Notes: generated by a model not told the origin, from the letters alone. Positions 9,050-19,079 are shown, counted from the first letter of the stretch. The stretch: 64,000 bases of DNA from Neovahlkampfia damariscottae (GCA_016618085.1 JABLTG010000077.1:1-64000), one strand, 5' to 3'. Translations and numbers: made by a program.

Positions 9050-10121
9050 TCATGCACTTTTTCCCAATTTCTCTTCTTTTGTACTTGGTAATTTATCATG
9101 TGCAGCTTTATGATCAAAGTAAGACTTTACTGAATCAGCAATTAAAGCAATAAAAACCATAGCAACTCCAGTCCATTGTCCAGTTGTCAAAGAATGACCA
9201 AACCAAATAACTGAAAAAATGATTGTGAAAAATTTTCTTGTTGTCGTTATTAAAGTGGTAACTAAATTACCAAATTCCGAAATACATTGAAAAATAAAAA
9301 TTTGACCCATACACATAGCAATTGCCAATAAAGCAATATCAATCATCACCTCTTTGTACTTCATACAAAACGCAATTGCTGGAAATGCTTCTTGAGACAT
9401 AATCAAACCAATTCCAAGATACAAAACAGCAAATGTGTTCATGTAATACATCATATCATCAGCAGTTGGTTTTTTTTCTTTGTCTTCATTCATTTTACCT
9501 TGAAATCCGTTTGTAAGTGCATCAAATACCAAAGAAGCAACTAATAAAAGAACTCCAAATAAATTTGTTTCACGGTCCATATGGTTTTTCTTTGGTGCTT
9601 TTGCAAAATTGAAAATTGTAATTCCACCACAAATGAATAAAACTAAAAGATATTTTGATATTGGATATTTCTTTTTGGCTATGAGAATACCTGAAATTAA
9701 AACTGGAATTGGTTTGCAAGATTTAGCTAAAACTTGTGTTGGATAACTGACGTAAAGTAAAGCTGCATTTGAAGTGAACATAGCTGCTACATAACAAAAA
9801 CTTGTAAAAGCAAATAATCCTTTGCTTGGTATTTCTCTTTTTTTTTCTTCTTTTTTTTTGGTTGACAATTCTTTGAAAAAAAAACTTTAAAAAAAATTCT
9901 GAGTTACTTAAAATTGTGAATAATGAATTTGTTAAACATTGAACAAAAACAAGAAACAAAGGATAATCAAAATATTCTGGATCTTTTTTGTCACCATATG
10001 GAGATCTTGTAATTCTTTCTTGTAAATAACCAAAGGATACAAAGGAGATGTAGACTCCACATGCCACTTTGATCAAACTCATAACTGTTTTCATAAACGA
10101 TTGTGGTGCTTCAATAGTCAT
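9050..10121 (-). CDS. SLC35B1-like nucleotide(-sugar) transporter of the ER
   Basis: Exons 10121-9908 and 9870-9050 give a 344-residue multi-pass membrane protein. The family signature SNAALLYVSYPTQVLAKSCK followed by PIPVLISGILIAKKKYPISKYL matches SLC35B1 (UDP-galactose transporter related; the human protein also exchanges ATP/ADP across the ER membrane). About ten hydrophobic segments are visible, and TTTRKFFTIIFSVIWFGHSLTTGQW matches the conserved last repeat. The C-terminal tail is charged but has no clear KKxx signal. The 37-nt intron at 9871-9907 restores the frame into ...KLSTKKKEEKK. The start at 10121 (MTIEAPQSFMKT) is the first ATG after the upstream GCCAATCG element. Substrate preference cannot be decided here. 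Confidence 0.88.
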
Positions 10122-10289
10122 TACAAATGTTATTGTTCTCAAAAAAACTTGTCCTGTGACGATTGGCAAAAAAAAACACTCGGAGATTTTTTGACCAATG
10201 ATTGGTTTTTATATTTTAAAATAATAATTTGTTTGTTATTCCATAATTCTCCAATAGTGTTTCTTTTTTTTCTATTTATACTTTTTCCT

Positions 10290-10296
10290 CCAATCA
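10290..10296 (+). promoter_or_regulatory. CCAATCA element before the macroglobulin gene
   Basis: TCCAATCAAAACC lies 18 bp before the ATG at 10315, with a TATTTATA sequence about 15 bp further upstream. The second, inverted copy in this divergent gap (gaccaatgattgg, about 10191-10203) is nearer to the transporter gene. Confidence 0.5.
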
Positions 10297-10314
10297 AAAC
10301 CAGAAAGAAAACGC

Positions 10315-13300
10315 ATGGAAACAAGCAAACAAACAGGAACTGAAGCCAGAACAGAAATTGTTTGGGAATGGTATGATGATTCAAAGTGGAATGCATATAT
10401 TCCAGAACATCAAAAAATCCTTGAAGAAGCATATTCATCAAAAAAAAAAGACACCACAATGAAAATTTTCGGAAACAACTACAAAATTCATTTCAACGAA
10501 ATGAAACAAGAAAATTTATCATCAAGATTCAAAAGAAACATGAGAAGAAACGTCATCCAAATTAAAGGTGTTTTTGAAGTGGAACAAAGATTTCAAACTC
10601 ACATTTCAACTGATAAAACCTTATACAAATTGAACGATACTGTATATGTTAGAGGTGTTTTACTTTCATTTGATAAACAAAAACCTCTTTCTGATTCAAT
10701 TTTAAAATCAAAAGATTTCTATTTAGGAGCTACTTTTCAAATATTGGGACCTGTTTGTTTTTTCAATATTTTTTTTACTTTTTTTAGAAAGGTGATGTTA
10801 TTGTCAATACAGAAGTTAAAGATTGGAATAATTCTGTGTTATCTTCACATTGGGTAATTCCTCAATCACAAAGTGGTGGAGAATATGTAGCAAAATTTAT
10901 TTATAAAGGAAATGGTTTACCAGCTGCTGAAAGAAAGTTCGAAATTAGAGCTTTTCAAAATCCAAGATTGAATAGTCAAATTCAATTTCTCAGAAAAGGG
11001 TATTCAACAAAATTGAATTTATTTTCTTCAGATTTGGTCCTGGTGATAAAGCTGTTGCGACTTTGAAGGTTGATAGAGCTGAAGGTGGTCCTTGTAGTAA
11101 TGCTAAGGTTACTGTAAAAGCAAGAGTTGATGGTGTGGAAGTTCATTCATCTGTTACGAAACTGTAAGAAAAACAAATATTGATCAAACATCAAAGGAAT
11201 GAAAATGGTTCATGCTTAATTGGATTCAATCTTCCAAATTCTTTTAAAGAAGGAGATGGAACATTGAATTGTGTAATTGAAGACCAAGGTGTCGTGGAAA
11301 CAGCATCAAAAACAATTCCAATTCTTATGAATACGATTGATGTTAAATGCTACCCTGAAGGAGGTGATTTGATTGAAGGACTTGAATGTGGATTTTATAT
11401 TGAATGCTTTACAAAATCAGGAGATCCTGCTGATTTGTTGGGTGAAATTGTTGATCAAAATGGAAATTCTGTCACTCAATTAAACACCATTGTAACTTAA
11501 AGAGAAAACTAAATTTTTTATAAAGCATGAAGGAAGAGGAAAAACTGTTTTTACACCAAAAAATGGAAATTCTTATTCAATTAAAGTCTCAAAACCATCT
11601 GGAATTAAAAATATTTCTATTCCAAAAGCAAAAGAATCTGGTTGTTCATTAATGTCAACAAGTAACATCTTTGAATGTGATGATGCTCTTTCATTCAAAT
11701 TTGGTGCAACAAAAAGTGGAAAATATTTATTCACAATTTACAAAAAAGAAATTCAATTGACAAGAGTTAATGTGAAAGTTAAAGATCATAATGAAACAGT
11801 TCCAGTCATTTTGACTTTACCAACTGATGTCAATGCAGATGGTGTCTTAAGAGTAACAGTCACAGATTCTGAAGATAAACCAGTTGCTGAAAGATTGATC
11901 TTTAGAAAACAAACAAATAAACTTAAAGTAGATGTTGTCACAGACTACAAAAGTTTTTGTCCTGGAGATAAAGTAAAATTGAGATTATTGACAACAGATG
12001 AATCTGGAAAAGCAGGTACTATTATTGATAACTTAATTTGATTAGTTTCTGCAAAGGTTTGCGTCACAGTGACTGATGAATCAGTTCGTGAGTCAGTCGA
12101 AAAAAGAAAACATCATCCAAATTTAGATGCAATGGTTTATCTTGAAAAAGATGTTGATCATTTGGATGATGCAACAATTTATTTATCTAATGATCCAATT
12201 GCAGAAAAAGCAACAGATTTATTGTTAGGAACTCAAGGATGGAGAAGATTTGCTTATACAGATATTATGTCATTCATCAAAAAAAATGGTGAAAAAAGTG
12301 AAAAAGTTGCATGCATCCATCAAGGAGAAGAAAAACCTTATTATACCACTGAAAACCCTTATTTGAAGAAAAAAACGATAGTATATGAACAACCAAAAGT
12401 TAAAGGTAGAAACTATGACACAGATACAGATACAGATACAGAATCCAATGATTGGAGTTCTGATAGTTGGGGTGATTATGATGATGACAAGGATGAAGCC
12501 AGCGATGACGATGTTTTATATCAAGATTTCTCTGATTTGGCTCCTCCTCCAAAACTTCCTCATTCCACTTTTTCATCAGCACCTGCACCTTCTTCAGTAG
12601 CTCCGATGGTGAACAAAGCACCTCCTCCAATGAAAATGAGAGAAGGACTTTTGGATTCAATAAGAAATTCAGGTGTATCATTAAAAAGAGTTCCTGAAAA
12701 AGAGCTTAAAGCATCAGTTAAAACCTCAGATTCAAAAAGTATCATGTCCGAACTCTCAAAGAAAATTAGCACAAGGAAATCAACTATTAGTAGAAATGAC
12801 AAGCCAAGAAAATTGAAGGTCTCAAATGAGAAATCAAAAATATCATCTTTGAAACCACCTGTTAATGAACCAAAAACTGTTGATACTGTTCAAGAAGATC
12901 TCCGAGAATCATTGAATGAATTTGAAAATGTATTTGGATTTGTTGCTCCGTCCACAGTTTCAACTCTCAAACCAGCAGTCACCCAAGACATCATAAGGGA
13001 ATATGCTTTCAAAATTTCACAAGACAGAAAACAAGGATCCCGTGTTGATTTCACAGAGACAATCTATTGGTAAGTTCAAATTACAACTAAAGTTTCTTTC
13101 CTTTAGGTGTGCTGTTGAAACAACTGATGAAAATGGAAGACTTGTTTTAGAATTTGATTTATCTGACTCAATCACTTCATTTCGTGCATCTGTTGATGCC
13201 TTCACAGATACTGGAATCATTGGATGTGGTACAAAATTATTATCTTCAAAAGAACCATTTTACATTGGTAAGAATCATATGTAGTTTTTAAATTTTTAGA

Positions 13301-15299
13301 ACCAAAAATTCCAATGGAAGTCTCATCAGGGGATTATATTAAAATGCCGATAGCAATGGTAAATGGTTCCAATAATGATTTGGATGTTAAAATGAGTCAT
13401 GAAGTGAAATCAAAATTATTGGTCTCACAACCAAACAAAATATTTGGAGGGAAATTAATTGAAATTGAAAGTGAATCAAGAAAAAGAAGTTTATTAGAAT
13501 TTGAAGTTAAAGAAGGATTTGATTTTGCTCAATTTTCAATTTCAGGAGATGCTGGTGCTTTTAATGATAAAGTCACAAGAAAGATCACAGTAGTTCCATC
13601 TGGTTTTCCAAATTCATTTTCAGTTGGATCTGTTGCTTCGGAAAATGGAACATCATTGATCCTTCCAATTCCTGAAAATGTTGTTGACAATTCATTAAAA
13701 GCAACTCTCACATTTTATCCATCTTCACTTTCAAATCTTTCAGGAGGTTTACAATCATTACTTAAATATCCTCATGGATGTTTTGAACAAACAGCATCCA
13801 CAACTTATCCAACAGTTATGGCACATCAGTATTTTATTTCCCATCAAAATTTGATTCAACCAAATACAATTCAACGTTCATATGATTTAATTCAACAAGG
13901 ACATAAAAAATTGATTTCTTTTGAATGCAAGGATGGTGGGTTTGAATGGTTTGGAAATGGATCTGCTCATGAAGGACTCACGTAAAAAATTCAATGATCT
14001 AACACATTATTAGCGCATTAGGTGTTCTATTATTCACTGAAATGAAGAAAGTATTTCCAGTCAATGAAAAAGTATTATCAAGAGCAACTGAATGGTTATT
14101 AGCAAGAAAAGATGGAAAAGGTTCATTTGTCCCAAACAATTCAAAAGTAAAATAACAAAATTTCTAACTAACAAATCAATAGAGTTATGAATTTGGTGGT
14201 TATGCTCCTGAACATGTGAAAGTTGCTTATATTGTATGGGCATTATCAGAAGCAGGAATCAAAAAAGAAATTGAAAAAGAAATCGATTGCGTTTACACTG
14301 ACAACAAGGGTAATAATGAAGGCTATACTATTGCTTTATGTGGAAATGCATTGTACAATTTGAAAAGAAAAGAAGGTATCGAAATGGCAAAGAAATTATC
14401 AAAATTACAACAAAAAGATGGATCTGTTTCTGCTGAATTTAGTATCACTGGATCTGGAGGAATATCAAGATTATGTGAAGCAACTGCATTATCTGTTTTA
14501 TGTTGGTTAAATGATTATCAAACATTTACAAATGAAGTTCAACTTAGTTTGAGATTTCTTCACAACAACTCAAAAAATGGAAAATTTGGAAATACTCAAG
14601 GAACATGTCTTGCGTTAAAAGCAATTATCAAAGTAATATTTAATTCATTATTAATTTTATTTTTAGTACGATGAAATGGTTCCAGTGAGTACAAATGGAA
14701 GATCAGGTTTAGCCACTATCATTGTTGATTCTGAAAAAATCACTCAACCAATTTCATCATCCAGTTCAGAACCTATTGAAGTGAACATTTCAAAACAATT
14801 GGTAAAATCAGGAAATCATTCATTAGAAATTGAAATGAGTTCTGGATGCACCATTCCATATTCATTATCTGTTGATTATCATTCAACAAAACCTGATTCA
14901 TCGTTCCAAGCACCTTTACATTTATCAACAAAACTTTCAGAAACAACAATTAAAGAAGGGGAAGGTTCAGAAATAAAGGTTGAAATGAAAAATTTGAAAG
15001 ATGAAAAACAAGGGATGTCAATGGCTATTGTTGGTGTTCCAGGTGGTTTAGAAGTGAGACATGATCAATTGAAAGAACTTGTGAAATCAGAAGTAATTGA
15101 TTCTTATGAAATTATTGGAAGAAATATTGCAATTTATAAAAAATCACTTGCTGCAAAAGAAACTTTAAAATTCAAAATTGATGTTGTTGGAAGAATACCA
15201 GGTAAATATGTTGGACCATCATCAAGAAGTTATCTTTATTATACAGATGAAGATAAACAATGGATTGAAGGTTTGAAATGTGAAATTATTGAAATTTAA
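10315..15299 (+). CDS. Cytosolic alpha-2-macroglobulin with N-terminal WWE domain and WH2-like insert
   Basis: Eleven exons (10315-10752, 10788-10999, 11032-11163, 11197-11491, 11526-12015, 12046-13069, 13107-13267, 13300-13981, 14014-14146, 14183-14632, 14667-15299) give 1549 residues. Residues about 14-80 form a WWE domain (WEWYDDSKWNAYIPEHQ ... YKIHFNEMKQENLSSRFKR), a fold that binds ADP-ribose chains. Macroglobulin domains follow, with family blocks LLLGTQGWRRFAYTD, ETIYWCAVETTDENGRLVL and the thioester motif PHGCFEQTASTTYP (Cys about 1081), then the thioester helical domain and receptor-binding-like domain. Where a bait region is expected (about 640-760) there is an acidic repeat, proline-rich stretches and REGLLDSIRNSGVSLKRVP, a good WH2 actin-binding motif. 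No signal peptide is present, unlike normal secreted A2M, so it should act inside the cell. All introns are 30-37 nt. Confidence 0.88.
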
Positions 15300-15352
15300 A
15301 TAAACCTTTGTATATGGAATAGTTTTTCAAAAATAAAACCAATTTATTTTGA

Positions 15353-15359
15353 CCAATCA
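15353..15359 (+). promoter_or_regulatory. TTGACCAATCA element just before a short gene
   Basis: A full-consensus TTTGACCAATCAG ends 9 bp before the ATG at 15369. It is the main reason to believe the short spliced gene that follows. Confidence 0.5.
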
Positions 15360-15368
15360 GAGAGAACC

Positions 15369-15570
15369 ATGGATTTTTCTGGAGAAGTTAAAAAAGACAA
15401 GAATAAACGATAAATCAAAGCCTATATTTCAATCAGGTAATTTTAATATTATTGAAGTAGTAGGGGGTCTAAGTGCTTTTTCAGCGACTAAATTTTGGAA
15501 CCAAGACCACATAAAAATTCCAGCTGTAGGTTCATCCGGCCAATCGCACCCAGCACCAAAGAAATTATAA
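15369..15570 (+). CDS. Short predicted protein (55 aa), unknown
   Basis: ATG at 15369 is followed by six codons (MDFSGE), a 34-nt GT...AAAG intron (15387-15420), and an exon that stays open to the TAA at 15570, giving 55 residues. The phase fits exactly without adjustment. The protein has a mildly hydrophobic middle (FNIIEVVGGLSAFSATKFW) and a polar, Pro-rich end (GSSGQSHPAPKKL). I recognise no family; a small organelle membrane subunit is conceivable. Support comes from the perfect upstream element and the intron fit only. Confidence 0.45.
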
Positions 15571-15974
15571 AACAAACCTCTGCGCGTTAATCAAATGAAC
15601 AGTTCAGGAAACCAACAAACAATAACAAACAACACCTACAAATTAAACTTTCAAAAATTCGGAAGCTGAATATAAATTCAAGGATTTATATATTTTGATT
15701 TTGTTTTAACAATTGGTTTTGAAAAATAAGAAGAAAGAAGTAAAGGATAAAGTTGTTGTAAAGAGATTGAATTATTGTATTTTTTATTTGATTAGTAAAG
15801 ATAATTGATTTGAAAATAACTTTTTTAAAATAGATGTTCAAAGTGGTTGAAAAAATAAGTGATTTGTGCAAATATTAATTATTTTTTGGGAAATTTGAAT
15901 ATAATTCAAGGACGAAATAAATTTTTTTTATTTTTTGAAAAGTTTACCTTTTTCATCCAATCAAATTTTTTTAT
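15571..15974. other. Gene-poor AT-rich stretch
   Basis: I see no convincing gene here. A CCAATCA copy occurs at about 15957-15963 but no start codon follows it in a usable position. Confidence 0.4.
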
Positions 15975-16106
15975 TTACAAATTGCATTTGTGAAGTTCAA
16001 TAACATCTTTACAAAAATCTTTCATTTCTTCTGTTTTATCTTTGATTGGAATATCAGCTCCATTGTCAACTAAAAAATCAATTACAATTTCGTTTATAAT
16101 GAAAAT
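15975..16106 (-). pseudogene. C-terminal fragment of an ankyrin-repeat gene
   Basis: The minus strand reads ...EIVIDFLVDNGADIPIKDK followed by a polar tail and TAA at 15975. DFLVDNGADIPIKDKT is a standard ankyrin-repeat ending like those in the intact ankyrin genes of this window. The open frame begins abruptly near 16106 with no start codon or upstream element, and no other part of the gene is found on the far side of the virus-like region. It looks like the 3' remnant of a host gene cut by an insertion or deletion. Confidence 0.6.
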
Positions 16107-16349
16107 TCACAGCTTTAAATTCATGAAATTGGGAAATAAAATGAAGATGAAAACACTGAATGCCATTTATTGATTAACAATGATTATATAAAGAACATAG
16201 ATCACAATTCAAACAGGTATTTTAGTAAAAAGAATTTTTATGAAAAAAGATATTATTACACTGGCAGGGATTGTGAAAATTTCCAAGCCTTTTGATTTGA
16301 AAATGGGACATTTAATCGGTGATTTTACAAAAAAACAAGTGTTTGTTAA

Positions 16350-16823
16350 GTGCAAACCAAATGTTCCTCAGTAAAACATCATCTGGATCTTGATTATATT
16401 TTCCATATTTTGGACAAAAGTGTTGATGATTGGGTGTTCGAAGAGAGATTGATAAATACAAGATCTGATGTTAACTATGTTGTTATATTAGTACAAGGAA
16501 GGTTGAATAAGATTAATATGAATATGTCAAATCCTTTAAAATTAAGCAAAGAAGCATTCAAAGATTTAAGTGAGGAGATTTTAAATAGATATAGTAAAGT
16601 AATCGAAGATCAAACTTCAAGAATTTCATCAATGGTTGTAATTAAAAATAACGTTATTTATGATATATTGATAAGGATATTAGAAAAACGTCAACATTCA
16701 ATGATACCTGAATTAATTACGTTCCGTATTTTTCAATTAATAATTTTTTTTATTTTCAGATATTTTCATTATTTGAAAAAGTTGATTTACAAAATTAACG
16801 GACAACATTTTCTGGAACAATGA
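16350..16823 (+). other. Coding-like stretch of the virus-like region, unknown
   Basis: An open stretch encodes a helical protein (for example DDWVFEERLINTRSDVNYVV and EAFKDLSEEILNRYSKVIEDQ) with no family I recognise. It lacks the upstream element seen before host genes. I treat it as part of the fossil insert and not as an intact gene. Confidence 0.3.
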
Positions 16824-16856
16824 TATAAATATATATTAATAAATGAATATATACAA

Positions 16857-17012
16857 ATGAAGAAATTAAATTTGACTCCAGAAGAAAGAAAAGAATATTA
16901 CAAAAGATATAATGCGGAATATTATCAAAGAAACAAAGAACGAATGCAAGCTCAAATGTTGCAACCTGTGTTTTGTCCGCATTGTCATATTGATGTTGCA
17001 AGGTGCAAATAA
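16857..17012 (+). CDS. Small virus-like protein with CPHC motif
   Basis: A 51-residue ORF starts MKKLNLTPEERKEYYKRYN, continues with a charged helix (AEYYQRNKERMQAQ) and ends with FCPHCHIDVARCK, a possible small zinc-binding motif. Short proteins with YYxxN repeats of this sort are frequent in large DNA viruses and phages. That comparison is from memory. The function is unknown. Confidence 0.4.
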   Translation: MKKLNLTPEERKEYYKRYNAEYYQRNKERMQAQMLQPVFCPHCHIDVARCK

Positions 17013-17126
17013 AAAAGACACTGTTCTTCTATGCGTCACCAACAAAATGCACAAAATGTTGAAAATGTTGAATTGGTATAAAATTGGTTTAAAGAAATGT
17101 TGATATAAAATATTATAACAACTATA

Positions 17127-17423
17127 ATGGGATACATGAAGAAATTAGAAATTGAAAGACAAAATTTAATTGAAGGAATGACAAAAGTAACGAAGATATA
17201 TGATGATATTGTAGCTGATGGTTTTGAAAAATACTGTTATGAAGGAATGTTACCAACCATTACATTAGTTTTAAAGTCAAAACTTATGGCCAATCAAATT
17301 ATTGAAACATTAAAAGATGAAGAAAAATTCGTCAAAGTGTGTACAATAACCAAAGATTTCATCAAAAACACTAATAACCTAATTCAAGTCTTATCAACGG
17401 ATTGTGCACAGTATTTATTGTAA
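17127..17423 (+). CDS. Small helical protein of the virus-like region, unknown
   Basis: A 98-residue ORF begins MGYMKKLEIERQNLIEGMTK and is predicted helical throughout, with a Cys-containing centre (FEKYCYEGMLPTITLVLKSK). I recognise no family. A perfect 10-bp hairpin (17437-17462) lies 14 bp after its stop, as expected for the end of a viral transcript. There is no host-type element upstream. Confidence 0.4.
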   Translation: MGYMKKLEIERQNLIEGMTKVTKIYDDIVADGFEKYCYEGMLPTITLVLKSKLMANQIIETLKDEEKFVKVCTITKDFIKNTNNLIQVLSTDCAQYLL

Positions 17424-17436
17424 ATTTATTTTAATG

Positions 17437-17462
17437 ATTATCATTTTAATTGAAATGATAAT
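17437..17462 (+). terminator. Perfect hairpin after a small ORF
   Basis: ATTATCATTT-taattg-AAATGATAAT forms a 10-bp stem with a 6-nt loop shortly after the stop at 17423. Giant viruses of the Mimiviridae are known to end transcripts at such palindromes, but AT-rich DNA can also form them by chance. Confidence 0.35.
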
Positions 17463-17524
17463 TAACAAACTAGACGGAATTGAAAAATCATTTTGTGATC
17501 ATTCAATGATACTAAAATGCATTT

Positions 17525-17609
17525 TGTATAATAATATGTGCTGAATTCGAACCAACATTGCCTAGATTTAACCCCAGGAGTTCTACCCTTAAACTAACGA
17601 TATTATACA
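17525..17609 (-). tRNA. tRNA-like sequence, degenerate, possible Leu(UAA)
   Basis: On the minus strand the order is a D-arm-like GTTAGTTTAAGGGTAGAAC, an anticodon stem CCTGG/CTAGG around a loop containing TTAA, and a T-arm GTTGG-TTCGAAT-TCAGC, closed by TGTATAATA/TATTATACA. The A-box- and B-box-like sequences are good. However, the anticodon loop counts 8 nt, and six extra bases separate the T-arm from the 3' acceptor strand. It may be a decayed or unusual (virus- or organelle-derived) tRNA. If functional, UAA (Leu) is the likeliest anticodon. Confidence 0.35.
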
Positions 17610-17631
17610 ATCTATATAATTTATAGATTGT
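17607..17631 (+). terminator. Perfect hairpin followed by T-run
   Basis: ACAATCTATA-taatt-TATAGATTGT is a perfect 10-bp stem followed by seven T's. It borders the tRNA-like sequence and looks like a transcript-end signal, though not one typical of host genes here. Confidence 0.4.
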
Positions 17632-17767
17632 TTTTTTACAATAAAAATTGAAATCAAGAACCGACCACAATGTAACCCTTATTTGGAGTAAGGAGAGTGG
17701 AATTCTTTACTGTCATGTTTCCTACATGATTACTAGCAAGTTACTAGTTTCTTCAATTTCTATATAC

Positions 17768-17932
17768 TTACTTGAGATAATTATTTTGTTTTCTTACCCA
17801 TAATCTAATTTGACCTTTTTTAGAACATTCCTCATATGTCCCTTCACGTTTCCCCTTCTTTGTTGGTTTAGTTCCACAATATGGTTTTAATGGTTTTCCT
17901 CTTATTTTCAAAGCTGTTGGTGTTTTGCTCAT
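17768..17932 (-). CDS. Small basic virus-like protein (CG..P / KKGQIR motif)
   Basis: A 54-residue ORF begins MSKTPTALKIRGKPLKPYCG, followed by TKPTKKGKREGTYEECSKKG and QIRLW. The pattern CG-x2-P-...-G(T/S)-x3-C-x4-Q-(I/V)-R resembles short basic domains that I remember from proteins of large DNA viruses and polinton-like viruses. Its role there is unknown. It has no host-type upstream element and no intron. The family assignment needs a profile search. Confidence 0.45.
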   Translation of the reverse strand: MSKTPTALKIRGKPLKPYCGTKPTKKGKREGTYEECSKKGQIRLWVRKQNNYLK

Positions 17933-17939
17933 TTATTAT

Positions 17940-18207
17940 TAATTTAGATTTTAATTTGGATATTTGTTTTGATGTGATACCAAAATGGATTGTTTGACGG
18001 TTTCATCGAGATCTTCATTTTTTAAACATTTTTGAACAGATCTACAATCATCAATCTTTTTTCTCAATTCTTTGATTTCATTTTGGAATTCTTTTGATTG
18101 ATCTACTGATTTGTCTGATATCATCATTTATATCAGGTTGTTCTTGTTGTTATGGTTGTGCTTCATTATGTTGTTCAGCTGGTTTGGTTTTTTTTCTTGC
18201 CATTGTA
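17940..18207 (-). other. Coiled-coil coding remnant of the virus-like region
   Basis: The minus strand encodes a Lys/Gln-rich N-terminus (MARKKTKPAEQHNEAQP) and a coiled-coil-like segment (FQNEIKELRKKIDDC). I treat it as a degraded part of the fossil insert. A 16-bp palindrome (ATAATAATATTATTAT) lies just upstream, at about 18,210-18,225. Confidence 0.3.
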
Positions 18208-18260
18208 TAATAATAATATTATTATATAATTTTTAAAATGAATTTAAACGCGGTCATTTT

Positions 18261-18632
18261 TTAATTAAATTCTAAAACCTTTTGTGCTGACTTAATCCAT
18301 GCTTCTTGAATGTTTTCAGGTAATTCATTGAATTCTTTCAACTTTTCACCATTGACAGAATAACCACCAACTGTTGCACAATAGGTTTCGTAATTTAATT
18401 TTCCAAGATTTTCATTTTCACAAGTTTTCAGTAATTCATCAACTGAACTGAAAACTCTAACATCACTATACACCTTTTCAGGTCCATATGATATATAATA
18501 ATCACTGAGAACTTTTCGATAAATTAATTCATCATCGAGAGTTTCGAAACTGTCTTTTAATGAGTTAATAGCTATTGCATAAGTGTAACTGTTCTTATTT
18601 ACGATAAATATAAGCGTAGGGTAATCTCCCAT
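18261..18632 (-). CDS. Unknown 123-residue protein of the virus-like region
   Basis: MGDYPTLIFIVNKNSYTYAI begins a compact protein with mixed beta and alpha pattern. Later segments include FETLDDELIYRKVLSDYYIS and CENENLGKLNYETYCATVGG. It ends in a helix (LPENIQEAWIKSAQKVLEFN). It has no signal peptide, membrane segment or motif that I recognise. No CCAATCA element lies upstream, and it has no intron, in contrast to host genes. It could be a viral or otherwise transferred gene. Confidence 0.45.
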   Translation of the reverse strand: MGDYPTLIFIVNKNSYTYAIAINSLKDSFETLDDELIYRKVLSDYYISYGPEKVYSDVRVFSSVDELLKTCENENLGKLNYETYCATVGGYSVNGEKLKEFNELPENIQEAWIKSAQKVLEFN

Positions 18633-18842
18633 TTTATAAATTTATATAATATTAAATATTTAAATTTCAAACGTATCCATAAAAAGTGTTCCGTAAATTA
18701 AACACAAAAAAGTTCAAAAAATAAAAATATATAATATTGAGAGAAAAAGACGACTGAAAAAAAATGGACAATATTTTCTGGGATTTGTTCTTTTTGTATT
18801 TTTTACAAATATAACAACAATTTTTGAAATCAGTTTCCCTGA

Positions 18843-18932
18843 GCAGTATAAAGAACATGGCAACACTTCGAAGAAAATTCATCCCCCGTGAGGGGTTTTT
18901 GATGAATTAGTTTGCCGCGTTCTTTATGCTGC
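18843..18932. ncRNA. 90-nt rod-like hairpin, candidate structured RNA
   Basis: GCAGTATAAAGAAC (18843-18856) pairs with GTTCTTTATGCTGC (18919-18932) over 14 bp with one G-T wobble. Inside, GGCAA pairs with TTGCC, TTCATC with GATGAA, and the tip is CCCC-GTGA-GGGG, a GNRA tetraloop. The nested arms make one long rod. Nothing similar occurs elsewhere in the window. It could be a structured RNA of the host or the end of an inserted element. Neither a known snRNA nor SRP RNA fits. Confidence 0.45.
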
Positions 18933-19079
18933 TAAAATTTTCTGGAAATAATCTCTAATCCAAAATATTGACAAGTTTTCTTTCAATCTCAAATTGATTG
19001 GTTTTTAAACGGTTAAAAATAATCATCCAATAATATTTTAGAACCAACTTGAATTTTTTGCAACAGAAGAATAAACAAA

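Larger units (their letters stand above)
16107..18660. mobile_element. Possible fossil insert of a DNA virus or virus-like element
   Basis: This 2.5-kb stretch differs from the rest of the window. It has small intronless ORFs on both strands, lacks the CCAATCA element before them, and has several perfect hairpins after or between ORFs plus a tRNA-like sequence. Such traits are common in large DNA viruses and their relatives. Parts include a short Cys-containing protein with a KEYYKRYNAEYYQRNKE repeat-like helix (16857-17012), a CG..P...GTYEEC.KKGQIR protein (17768-17932) and an unknown acidic protein (18261-18632). No capsid, polymerase or integrase gene is visible, so the family cannot be fixed. 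It appears to be an old, broken remnant. Borders are approximate: the left one is where the ankyrin fragment stops. Confidence 0.4.

Noticed and set aside
12400-12802. Minus-strand frames opposite the Pro/Ser-rich macroglobulin exon
   Set aside because: They mirror low-complexity coding sequence of the real plus-strand gene.
15700-18700. CRISPR-like or satellite repeats
   Set aside because: No regularly spaced repeats are present; the hairpins differ from one another.
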